This document shows positions 10,501 to 18,816 of a DNA stretch of 64,000 bases, one piece after another (position 1 is the first letter of the stretch; the number at the start of each line of letters is the position of its first letter). This DNA comes from Rhizophagus irregularis (Eukaryota; Glomeromycota; Glomeromycetes; Glomerales; Glomeraceae), in the NCBI RefSeq assembly GCF_026210795.1, contig NC_089429.1:7783001-7847000 (forward strand), in the 5' to 3' direction. The notes under the pieces are model-generated. The model ran no database searches. It had not been told where the DNA came from and was given only the letters and a program-made list of their open reading frames with translations. A program made the translations under genes and the position numbers.

Positions 10501-12149
10501 GTTCAAGTTCTCGATGGCGCTGGTTTTTTCCAATCTATCGCTGCTCACGCTCATGGAATTATTCACAATTGGCCTTCTTCTACAAGAGCTGAAATTGCCG
10601 CTATACATGCTGCTCTTACAGTCACTCCCCCCTTTTCAACGGTCACTATTCATACTGACTCTCAATCTGCCATAGAGGGTCTTCGTCTATGTGCTACCTT
10701 TTCTTATTCCAACAGTAGGCTTTATTACAAGACCACTAATTTTGAACTCTGGGCTATTATTGAACGTCTCATTTCATCAAAATTTTTGTCCGTCACGGCT
10801 GTCAAAGTGAAAGGTCACTCTGGTAATTTCTACAACGACTACGCGGACTCTTTGGCCAACTCTGCGCATACCTCTTCTTCAGCAATTCTTCTTTCTGATC
10901 TGGATCAAGTATCTCCTCACGATTTCTTATTAAAATATGATGATATTTTATGCGAATCTAACCCACGACGCCTATTTAAGCAATATTCGCAAATGCTGTG
11001 GATGCATAGATTAACGCGTTTATCGCGGTTTAACTTTACCATTGCTTTATCTTCTACCTCAGATTTCGTGATTGATTGGGATCTTACCTGGTTCTCTTTA
11101 AACTCTGAACCTCAGCATGACGCTTCTTTTACTCGTGCTCATGCTTCCTCTCATCGCACCTTCAAATTCAAACTCTTTTTGGAAGATTTACCTACTTTGG
11201 AACATCTTAAAAGAATTCGCCCGGACTTATATATCGACATCTTATTGTGTCGTTCATGTCTCGACTCCAAGGAAGATTTCATGCACTTGTTTATGTGCAA
11301 ATGTAGACGAATCGCTATGGAACAGATTCTCCTTTTCTACCAACATCATTTTATCATCAAACTTCAAGAAGCTGGTGATCTCGTTAAGAAAGATCCCTCT
11401 TTAATTATTAACAAATTTAAATCTCTTCCTTGTTGGTCCTTCTCTTCTTCGAATTGGACTTCATATAGTCTCGTCCGTGGCTGCCTTCCGTTATCCTTTG
11501 TCGAATTTTTTGAAGAACTTTCTATTCCACGTAACTCTGCGATGAAGGTTATCTCTGCTATCCACAATCACTTTATCCAAAAGATCAGAAAACGAATTTG
11601 GCTACCGCGCTCCTATGATAAATCTAAATGGGAAGACGTGATGAATATTACTCATAAACTCAAACTTTCTCGGCCTTCAAATTTGCCAAAGTCCACGTAC
11701 TTACCTTTCTCAACTTTACCTCCTCCGACCCTTTCCGACGCCGCACGTGACTCCGACGTTGATTATTTAAAAAACTCGATGAAATATGGTTTGCCTTGGT
11801 TTAATCACTATTCGGGTTTTATGGGTCGTCTAACGGTGCAACTTACTAACAGCTTTAGCAGGGTGGTGTGTCGATTTTAACAATGGGCGCATTGTTCGTT
11901 GGTTTGTTTGCATAGTTGCTTCTTCTTAGGTTGGAATATATCTAGGCGGGGGATCAGAATAGTTTTAGTGTTATGCGATTTTTTCCTTTTCGAATTAATT
12001 TTATAGCTTTATTACTGTTTTGGAGACTATATAGTTTTGTTTTTAGTTAATTTTATTTTTCCTTTTTTGTACTTTGAAAATTTTATTTTATTTTTGTAAG
12101 TTCGTTAAATAAATTTAATAAAGATAAAGGCTACTATGCCATATTTGCC
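7501..12149 (+). mobile_element. LINE-type non-LTR retrotransposon, probably 5'-truncated
   Basis: A reverse transcriptase plus RNase H gene (7554-11880) with an A/T-rich 3' tail ending in AATAAATTTAATAAAGATAAAG (12107-12129 region). The word TTGACAAGGACTGATNAC occurs at 7483-7500 and 12150-12167, a candidate target-site duplication with one mismatch. The word also belongs to a small tandem array on the 5' side, so the exact limits are uncertain. The insertion falls in the gap between one gene's end signal and the next gene's promoter motif, leaving the host element's genes uninterrupted. Confidence 0.75.
7554..11880 (+). pseudogene. LINE reverse transcriptase-RNase H polyprotein, one frameshift
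   Basis: Frame 0 is open from ATG 7554 to TGA 8091-8093 and reads into the start of the RT domain (LMPNDKASGPS). The protein then continues in frame 1 (YEMLKHLG onward) to TAA 11880, so one base is gained near 8083-8090. RT motifs seen are DISKAFDSVD (motif A), GIDQGEVISPLLW (motif B) and FMDDST (catalytic F-x-D-D, near 8799). An RNase H domain follows with YTDGS (about 10441), RAEIAAIHAAL, HTDSQSAIEG and NDYADSLA, giving the four acidic residues. A C-x2-C...H-x4-C finger (CRSC...HLFMCKC) lies near 11250. No N-terminal apurinic-type endonuclease is present, consistent with 5' truncation; an endonuclease-less lineage is the alternative. It would copy its RNA by target-primed reverse transcription. 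Confidence 0.88.
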
Positions 12150-12187
12150 TTGACAAGGACTGATGACGATGTCACTTGGTTATTGTA

Positions 12188-12197
12188 AATTGAAGAT
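12188..12197 (+). promoter_or_regulatory. Upstream motif AATTGAAGAT
   Basis: Exact copy, 36 bp before ATG 12234, followed by AACAATTAGGTA, which echoes the TTAGGTAACTA next to the terminal-repeat copies. Confidence 0.58.
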
Positions 12198-12233
12198 AAC
12201 AATTAGGTATGTAGACACGTACAGAAAAAAGAC

Positions 12234-12818
12234 ATGTCATACCCTTATATAACTAATCCTATAACTGGACGTCCAATCCGTGTTGGTGGAGATACCTTTA
12301 ATCGAATAGTTATGGAATCCCATGATTATATCGATGGAAGGCTTGTCCGTAGACAAACCGTACCGCCTCCACCCCAGGAACAACCTGTATATTTAAATAC
12401 AGATACAGGACGCTATATTCAACACGGTACTAGAACGTATCATAGACTGGTTGAGAGTGACTACGAGGTAGTTGAGGACTACTACCTTGTTCATTCTGAA
12501 GAGGAGGAGCTTATAGAGGAAATCATCAATGAAACGCGCTATAATGAGGAAAATCTTGATGGCCAGCGGTTAACTTTTAATGATATACAACAAATCAGAG
12601 CCGCTATTCAGGCTGACCAAGATGAATATGATGATTTTATCTTACAGCAAGATACGACTAACGGGACACCTTCCTCCGGTCCTTCCGGTCGTCCACGAAC
12701 TTTGGAGGACCATGCCCCGAGACTTGCAGAGCTTAATATTGAGTTGTGTAGGGAATGTCTCATGCCTGTGAGCCCAAGTGACTTAACGGACAAGTTGTGC
12801 AAGGACTGCGCTTCCTAA
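12234..12818 (+). CDS. 194-aa protein with two adaptor-like repeats and a zinc ribbon
   Basis: The N-terminus reads NPITGRPIRVGGDTFNRIV and, about 40 residues on, NTDTGRYIQHGTRTYHRLV. These are two copies of the N-x-x-TGR-x-I-x-x-G-x-x-T-(F/Y) pattern known from the '2-cysteine adaptor' domain of iridoviruses, mimiviruses and relatives, though the cysteines are not conserved here. An acidic helical middle follows. The C-terminus has LCRECLMPVSPSDLTDKLCK, a C-x2-C...C-x2-C zinc-ribbon pattern. The frame is intact, with an upstream motif and a T-run at 12881. Role unknown; in large DNA viruses this adaptor is found beside many enzymatic domains. Confidence 0.62.
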   Translation: MSYPYITNPITGRPIRVGGDTFNRIVMESHDYIDGRLVRRQTVPPPPQEQPVYLNTDTGRYIQHGTRTYHRLVESDYEVVEDYYLVHSEEEELIEEIINETRYNEENLDGQRLTFNDIQQIRAAIQADQDEYDDFILQQDTTNGTPSSGPSGRPRTLEDHAPRLAELNIELCRECLMPVSPSDLTDKLCKDCAS

Positions 12819-12880
12819 TGGTCAGTCCTCCGGTCCTCTGGTCTTCCGGTCTTTCCAACGGTTGATCCCTTAATGCCAGT

Positions 12881-12892
12881 TATTTTTTTTTA
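12881..12892 (+). terminator. Gene-end T-run TATTTTTTTTTA
   Basis: The run lies 62 bp after the stop at 12818, before the next gene's variant upstream motif (TATTTAAAGATAAC, 12906-12919). Confidence 0.35.
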
Positions 12893-12978
12893 TACAAATG
12901 ACAGGTATTTAAAGATAACAATATATAAAAAAGATTGTGAAGGATACTAAGTGAGCGAATAATCAAAGAAAGATAGCC

Positions 12979-13515
12979 ATGTCAACATCAATCGTAATAA
13001 ACCAGTGTCAGAACTGTGGAGTATTCTCTGCAAAAGCGGCATATAGAGGATTATCCAGCGTGTTGTATAGACAGATTATAAAGAAGATTGGTGACGAGAG
13101 TGAACCTTTACAAGCCTTGGGATTTGCCAGGGATAAGTTGGTCCAGATTATCCGTCGGGCAAGTAATGCGGATTTTACGCAATTATTCACACAAAGACTA
13201 GATATGAAAATTATGGACGGAGATTCATACGAGGATACTAGGAAGTGGCTTCTTGAACAGCTTATAGCCATTGGATGTGACAGTGGGGAAATTGCCTTAT
13301 ATCAGTTCTTACGGAATATATACCCGGATGGTATTGACGAACCCTTTACTACATTCTATGAGAACTATGTAAATCATGTAAGAAATCTGATGACTAAGAA
13401 CTTTGCTTCTCGAGCCTTAGGAGCTATTGGATTAAAAGCTAGGATGCTACGGATTGACTTCGAAGGACGTAAAAAAAGCGCCATGATTCTTAGGGCTTCT
13501 GCGAAGTTAACGTGA
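12979..13515 (+). CDS. Unknown 178-aa protein with N-terminal CxxC
   Basis: The frame is intact from ATG 12979 to TGA 13513-13515. The N-terminus carries CQNCG, which might bind metal with other residues. The rest is predicted helical, with no motif I recognise. It ends 26 bp from the convergent packaging ATPase gene. In Polintons and virophages genes beside the packaging ATPase are often virion proteins, but this one is too short and helical to suggest a jelly-roll capsid. It could be a small structural or assembly protein; that is a guess. Confidence 0.55.
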   Translation: MSTSIVINQCQNCGVFSAKAAYRGLSSVLYRQIIKKIGDESEPLQALGFARDKLVQIIRRASNADFTQLFTQRLDMKIMDGDSYEDTRKWLLEQLIAIGCDSGEIALYQFLRNIYPDGIDEPFTTFYENYVNHVRNLMTKNFASRALGAIGLKARMLRIDFEGRKKSAMILRASAKLT

Positions 13516-13541
13516 GATGGGTTGCTAAAGCAACCAGATTC

Positions 13542-14732
13542 TTACAAAATACTATTGATCCCTACTCGTAATGCTCGACGGTCCATATGACCCTTAGAAA
13601 AGATCTGTAAAAGGACCCCGATGCCTTCTATTATTTTTTTATTATCCAAAGGGTGACTAGACTTTAGGACTTCATATCGGAAGAATAACTCCTTTACGGT
13701 CTCAGATTTTGGAATTTCAGTCTTCGCGGTCCTATCCCGTACTTTTGCTAAGAATTTTTGGAAGTCTGATCCCAGGGTTTTACCAGATAGTCCGTAGGCT
13801 TCCCGAAAGACGTACTTAATCCAGGTATCTGCGTTCTTAGCTATAATACCAGATACGAGGAGGTGTTTTCTCTCTTTAGGTGATGGATATTCCCGAGCAA
13901 ACTCAATTAGCTGGGAGGACTTTTTTGCTTCAGCTACAGCTTTCTGGCCATAAGGACTAAACTTTGATCGAACTGGGTTCAAACTCGGATCGAACGGGGA
14001 TTGAACTGAGTTCGAACTAGGATTGAACTGAGATTGATCAGTGATCGAACTGAGACTAGTATCCCATCTAACCCGAATAGATAACGGATCGCTCTTGGAT
14101 CTTCTAAGATCAAATACTATAAATTCGCGTTGTAGAGTAAGGTCATCGATTACTGGAGCTAGTGACTCCGATTCTTCTGTATACTGGCGGATGATCCTCT
14201 TAGTATCGGTCAAACTTCCGTGACCTCCATGTAGGGAAATATAATTCACATTTTCACGAATAGCCTTGGGAATGGTAAAGAATCTTTGGGCCACATAGAT
14301 ACACGAGATATTTTTGTGACGCCCGTGTGTAAAAAATCCAGTGATGAGATCCTGGGTTTTTTTAGGCGCATCCATCAAATCCTCGAAGATTACCACAGTA
14401 GCCTGGGTGGAGTTGAAGTCCTTAACATTTGGAATCTCACTATGGGATACTGCGGTAAACGGAATTTCTTCTTCTTTGAAAAAATCACGTACGACTGCCC
14501 ACTTCGGTTCATCGAGGTATCTGCTAACTAGAATTACCGCATCACATAATATGTACCTTTCGCCATCCTCCTTTGCCTTCTTGTCTCCCATTAACAAATT
14601 AATAATCATAGTTGTCTTACCCGAGTCAGAACTTCCTGCTACGGCAAGACGGAAAGGCCATGATGGGGCAAACTCATTACCCTGTCTCGAGTCGGTCGTG
14701 TACTCGTCCAAATTGTATACATAAAGATCCAT
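13542..14732 (-). CDS. A32/FtsK-like genome-packaging ATPase
   Basis: A 396-residue protein starts at ATG 14732. Walker A is VAGSSDSGKTT (near residues 31-41) and Walker B is ATVVIFEDLMD (near 110-120). A GRHKNISCIYVAQRFFTIPK segment follows, typical of the A32 packaging ATPases of poxviruses, virophages and Polintons, which pump DNA into preformed capsids. The C-terminal third is less conserved and includes short SQFNPSSN/SPFDPSLN repeats. The frame is intact. It is convergent with the 178-aa gene and divergent from the Gag cassette, only 31 bp separating the two start codons. Its presence implies that a particle was, or is, packaged. Confidence 0.88.
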   Translation of the reverse strand: MDLYVYNLDEYTTDSRQGNEFAPSWPFRLAVAGSSDSGKTTMIINLLMGDKKAKEDGERYILCDAVILVSRYLDEPKWAVVRDFFKEEEIPFTAVSHSEIPNVKDFNSTQATVVIFEDLMDAPKKTQDLITGFFTHGRHKNISCIYVAQRFFTIPKAIRENVNYISLHGGHGSLTDTKRIIRQYTEESESLAPVIDDLTLQREFIVFDLRRSKSDPLSIRVRWDTSLSSITDQSQFNPSSNSVQSPFDPSLNPVRSKFSPYGQKAVAEAKKSSQLIEFAREYPSPKERKHLLVSGIIAKNADTWIKYVFREAYGLSGKTLGSDFQKFLAKVRDRTAKTEIPKSETVKELFFRYEVLKSSHPLDNKKIIEGIGVLLQIFSKGHMDRRALRVGINSIL

Positions 14733-14763
14733 TTGAATTTTATTCTATCTTAGTTTAAATACG
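14733..14763. promoter_or_regulatory. 31-bp divergent promoter between packaging ATPase and Gag cassette
   Basis: The start codons at 14732 (-) and 14764 (+) are separated by 31 bp of AT-rich sequence. Any promoter must be shared or lie inside the coding regions. This spacing leaves no room for a long terminal repeat on the left of the Gag cassette. Confidence 0.45.
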
Positions 14764-15469
14764 ATGTCGACACCAATTGCAATTTATACTCCTTCAGAGC
14801 CTACTGGACCGCCTCCCTAGGGATTTGCGTGATATGAATAATATACCATTAGTTGCGGTAATTAAGGATCTAACAGATTTTTTAACTGTCAGTGATCGCA
14901 TGGTTGTTAATCGAGATGTACAAAATGCAAACCATCGTCTTAAACATGCTCTTAATTTATTAATTCATCGCTGTAGAGAAACATATGAAGAACGCGATAT
15001 ATTAAAAGCAGAACGTGATCGATCTCGAAAAGAACGTGATGAATTACAAGATGAACTCGAGGTTCAAACGGGTTTGTTAGGTCTTACACAAGATGAGCTA
15101 AATAACGTACAAGATACTATTACTAGTTTAGAAGCTAATTTGGCTGAATTGGAACATGAGTTTGGTGGTATGCGGACGACTAATCGTCGTCTTCAGCAGC
15201 AATATAATCTTATGAGAGGAGAACATAATAGAGCTATAGGTGAACGTAATAGAGCTATAGGCGAGCGTGATGTGGCACGAAATCGGCTTGTATATGCCAA
15301 TAATCGGGTTCTTTTTGGAATTCGGACATTGGGACGTCTTAGGAATCGACTTTTCCAACAAATAGCCGCTCTGCGTATCCAAGTACAATGGTTTCGGATT
15401 AGACAATTGAACCCTCCTCCACCTCCTCTCAACCATCCACAAAATACGATATGGCTGCCGTTGGTATAG
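14764..15469 (+). pseudogene. N-terminal coiled-coil part of Gag-like protein, frameshifted
   Basis: ATG 14764 encodes MSTPIAIYTPSEPTGPPP and stops at TAG 14818. The +1 frame then reads RDLRDMNNIPLVAVIKDL and stays open to 15469, so one base appears gained near 14815. The body is a long charged coiled coil with ERD/ERN heptads (residues roughly 70-200), ending in a proline cluster (NPPPPP). The next frame begins MAAVGIAAPIFHG at 15451, the usual start of the Gag capsid-like part. The reading shifts -1 between 15403 and 15469, either by an old one-base loss or by restart at the overlapping ATG. I associate this coil-proline-Gag architecture with a large family in Rhizophagus. Confidence 0.65.
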
Positions 15470-16947
15470 CTGCCCCCATATTTCATGGTCGGGAAGATGA
15501 AGATCTTAATCTTTTTATTGATAACTTTTTAGGGTATATTAATACCGTTGGTATTGATCCATTAGACGATGCCGGTGCGCCTCCGGGTCGGGTGCGAGCG
15601 ATGGGGGTTCTTCGTAGCTGTATGAGAGATGAAGCGGCGAGGTGGTTTGATGCAGAACTTACTGGAAAAAATTGGGAACTCTCGAATATTCGGTTAGTGG
15701 CTACTGCAAATGGTGGAGCCGGTACTACTCGCCGAGCGTTCAGAGCTTTAGCTGTTCCTGAGGTTGCTAATGGATTACATGTTGGTACTTACTTACCCGG
15801 GTCTGATGCTGATGTATATTCAAGGGTTGCAGGTAATGCGGCGGTAACCGTTGGAGATGCATTTTTCCCATCACGCGCTGATATCGTTAGAACGAATTTT
15901 AAAGTTGAAGAGCAGTAGAGGCGTGCGGGCGGACGTCCTACTCATCAACCCGTTAATGGGTTGGGAAATCATGGAGGTCCATTTAATGCTGCTGCCCAGA
16001 ATCAACCAATAGTCTTACAGGGGATTCTCCTGGATCAAGCATTTATGCATATGCGTACAAATTTTCCAACCGTCGTGGAAGAAAGACTTCAGATACGATT
16101 TAGTAATCTTTACCAGGAACAAGGTGAACCTGTTCGATCTTACTATAAGCGAGTTGAGAGGGCTGGGGATATTGTAGGATATAATCGAATTATGGTTACT
16201 GACCAGTTCTATAGAGGACTTTTGCCGGAAAACGTTATTGAAGCTTCCAGAATCGGGGCGGCACCTCTTAATACATTAATCGATAGATTAAGTGATCTTG
16301 AGCGACGAAAGGGCGAAATGTTCTATGGATTACAAAGGCGTCAGGGTATTGAAAAGGCTAAAAAAGAGGAATTGGCTGGCTATACTCATCCCGCGACTCC
16401 ACACGAAGGTGCTGTAATACAAAGGTCGACAGACGTTATTACTCAAGAACGATTACAAGAATTGCTCAAGGCACAAGCCGAGGAACTTACCAAGAATTTC
16501 CAGGCACAATTTAAACAATTACAAGCATCTAAGCCAGTTCGTAAACCACCGGTCTATAGACAACAGATTAAACCTGTTCGGCCAAAGCCACGGCCACGCG
16601 TTGTTCAGGATCATCAGGATCCTGATTGGGATGATGGTTATGTAGATCATAATTTTGGTGATGACCCTGGTGACCCTGATGCTCCTGAGTGGACTAGTGA
16701 GGATGATCAACATGTTATTGATCTTATTATGGGATATGAGACGTCTAAAAGATTTCCAAAGAGACTTCAGAAGGCTAAAGATAGACGCGATGATCTGGAA
16801 TTAGCCCGAGCAATGAGAAACCTCGATCTTAATGATGATGCTATGGATATTGATACTAATACCGCGAGTTTTGATGACTTGAAAATTGTTCCCGATGAGG
16901 AAGGTGGTTTTCGGATTTGTGCGGTTCGAAGTACAAAAAAAAAGTAA
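15451..16947 (+). pseudogene. gag: Gag-like capsid protein with in-frame TAG
   Basis: Frame 1 is open from ATG 15451 to TAA 16947 except TAG at 15916-15918, in text reading EEQ-stop-RRAGGRPT. The N-terminal half (APIFHGREDEDLNLFIDNFL, then a conserved DEAARWFD) matches the Ty3-type retrotransposon Gag pattern of a helical capsid domain. The second half has the QGEPVRSYYKRVERAG and FYRGLLPENV segments of the Gag C-terminal capsid domain. A basic/proline linker and an acidic tail follow; no CCHC zinc knuckle is seen. The TAG could be a nonsense change (from TGG, for example) or a readthrough codon. Known role of the family: self-assembly of shells around nucleic acid. Confidence 0.72.
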
Positions 16948-17666
16948 ACTCAGATAAGGGTGTAAGTATCTCGAAACTTCTTAAATCTGTTCCAAAAAAA
17001 TCAGTTAAAATGACTCCTATTAAGATTCCTGTGAAGGTTACTAGTAGTAAGCCCACACTTATAAAAGCCGTCACCAAAAATGATTCATTAAGTTTATTAA
17101 GGTCTGCAGATTTTAGAAAATTACTCCGCGAGATTCTTCGGGAAGAATTAAAGTCTGCTCGTAAAAGTACGGAGATTCCGGAAGACCTAGTTGAGGAAAA
17201 ACAAGAAGAGGATATCAGGGAAGATGACCCGATGGATATTGACGTAGCTCGTTTGGAGAATACTAAAGATCTTTTAGCGCTGGATGGGAAGGTCAATGGG
17301 ATAGCAATTCAGTGTTTAGCAGACACTTGTGCTAACGCGTCTTTTATTCAGAGGGAAGCCGCTGAAGAATTAGGGTTGGATATCGACAAGAGTATTACAC
17401 ATAACATATCCGGCGCTCCGGGTTCTGGTAGGACATTCGGCATGGTAAAAGGTGTGTCAATCAAACTAACCCCTGATTGTGTAATCACTGAGAATCTCGC
17501 GGTTTTAAGCGATTACAAGCATAGGGAGATTGGATTGAGCCGGACGTGTCTGAAACGTTACAATTATGATGTCCATGAATCACGCGAACATATCGCCCTT
17601 ACTTGTAATGAGAAGAATGTTTTTATCCCGATAGTTTCTGATGTGAATCGAGGAGACAAAAAATAG
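16917..17666 (+). pseudogene. pro: Retropepsin-like aspartic protease, -1 frame relative to Gag
   Basis: Gag ends ACA AAA AAA AAG TAA at 16947 and the protease frame lies -1, overlapping across a run of nine A. A single -1 slip on A-AAA-AAA joins the two. The protease has AIQCLADTCANASFI with the putative catalytic Asp at 17322-17324; the usual D-T/S-G is D-T-C here. It continues through a flap-like ISGAPGSGRTFG and ends with HREIGLSRTCLKRYNYDV, similar to fungal Gag-protease proteins I recall. There is no reverse transcriptase behind it. The stop at 17664-17666 lies 14 bp from the convergent integrase stop. It would process Gag if active; the Gly-to-Cys change makes activity uncertain. Confidence 0.68.
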
Positions 17667-17688
17667 GGAATATTTATTTTTTATTCCC
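17666..17688. terminator. Bidirectional hairpin spanning two stop codons
   Basis: GGGAATA (17666-17672) pairs with TATTCCC (17682-17688) around a T-rich loop. One arm starts in the protease TAG, the other overlaps the integrase TAA (17681-17683). The loop holds TTTATTTTTT, like the other gene-end runs on the plus strand. Confidence 0.5.
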
Positions 17689-18772
17689 AAAATTTGCGAA
17701 TTAAATCGGGAACATCCTCCTCCAACCGGTCAGCGGGTTCCCAAGTGGCTTCGGTATCTGGGTATCGTTCCCACTTGATTAGATACTGGTCTTGACCCTT
17801 CCTGATGCGATGCCGGAGTATCCGCTCAGGTACAAATCTTTCAGGTTGCCCTCTTATCACGGAATCAGGTGGGGGATATTCATTTTCTGGAACAATCTGC
17901 AACTCTTTTTGGGTGTACGCACATCTGGATACACCTAGTCGCCCGTGTGGTCCATCAAGAAGATATGTAGGAGGTTGTTCGGGTGAGAGTATCATTTTTT
18001 TGATGACACGGATATTGGGATTCCATCTTATGTCTCCTGTACGAAATTTTCCATGAAGTTTATTACCGAGTACTGAGATAGGTTCATCTAACTTTACTCG
18101 GACTCGCATTCCTTCAGAGAGAAGTTCCGTCTTTTTTGACACCTTGGGTGACCCAGTCGGAATGTCTGGAGGATTTCTTTGCCAGATTTCATCTATTTTA
18201 CTAACCACATCATGGAAATCTTCTGACCATTCCACGGATGTCACCCCAGTCTTCAACTCCTGTGCCACCATTCGTTTTAGGAGAGGTTCCTGGATTGCTT
18301 GGATGGCTCGTTCAGCATATGATTGCTGTTTGTGTCTTCCTGGTTCGCCGAACCTCATCATCACCCCTAGGCTGTTCAGGAAAAAATCACGTACCTGATC
18401 ATTGGTGAATTCTGATCCGGAGTCTGTCTCTATTCGATGTGTTGGTGGCTTAATGCGATTTCTTCTGTAGATTTTAACAAATCCATTGAGAACCTTATTT
18501 GCGGTTTTATCCTTTAGGGGCTCTGCATCGACTCGTTTACCCGCGACTTCTACCACTACGAGGAAATAGTGGAATTTTTTGGGGTCGACTGGCATCTCTG
18601 CGAGATCTGCCTGATGCGTCGCATTTGGTTTCCATACAACTACTCGTGGACGCTCTGATGACTTCTCCTTTAGGGGCTTTTTGTATAGGTTGTAGTGCTC
18701 CTCACCTTTTAGAATTCGTGCTGGTACTCCGGAGAAATTGTAGTATTTGTAATAATTCTCTAAATGCGACAT
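17681..18772 (-). CDS. int: RVE-family integrase with C-terminal chromodomain
   Basis: The first ATG is at 18772, giving about 363 residues (an upstream TTG at 18808 is less likely). The DDE catalytic triad is visible as HQADLAEM, ETDSGSEF and SYAERAI, with about 36 residues between the second Asp and the Glu. After a linker the C-terminus reads RILRHRIRKGQDQYLIKWE then YPDTEATWEPADRL, a chromodomain with its Tyr-Trp-Trp cage residues, which in Polintons and chromoviruses guides insertion by binding modified histones. The classic N-terminal HHCC finger is not evident. The frame is intact. It inserts the element and would make the short target duplication seen at the ends. Confidence 0.92.
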   Translation of the reverse strand: MSHLENYYKYYNFSGVPARILKGEEHYNLYKKPLKEKSSERPRVVVWKPNATHQADLAEMPVDPKKFHYFLVVVEVAGKRVDAEPLKDKTANKVLNGFVKIYRRNRIKPPTHRIETDSGSEFTNDQVRDFFLNSLGVMMRFGEPGRHKQQSYAERAIQAIQEPLLKRMVAQELKTGVTSVEWSEDFHDVVSKIDEIWQRNPPDIPTGSPKVSKKTELLSEGMRVRVKLDEPISVLGNKLHGKFRTGDIRWNPNIRVIKKMILSPEQPPTYLLDGPHGRLGVSRCAYTQKELQIVPENEYPPPDSVIRGQPERFVPERILRHRIRKGQDQYLIKWERYPDTEATWEPADRLEEDVPDLIRKFWE

Positions 18773-18816
18773 ATTACGACAAATTAAAGGAAAGATTTTG
18801 GACTTCAAATCTTAAG

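Noticed and set aside
13000-13515. The 178-aa protein as a minor capsid
   Set aside because: The sequence looks helical rather than beta-rich and has no jelly-roll pattern; position alone is not enough.
18499-18816. Upstream extension of the zinc-ribbon frame
   Set aside because: It lies antisense over the integrase; the ATG at 18817 gives the conserved start FYCLKCKK.
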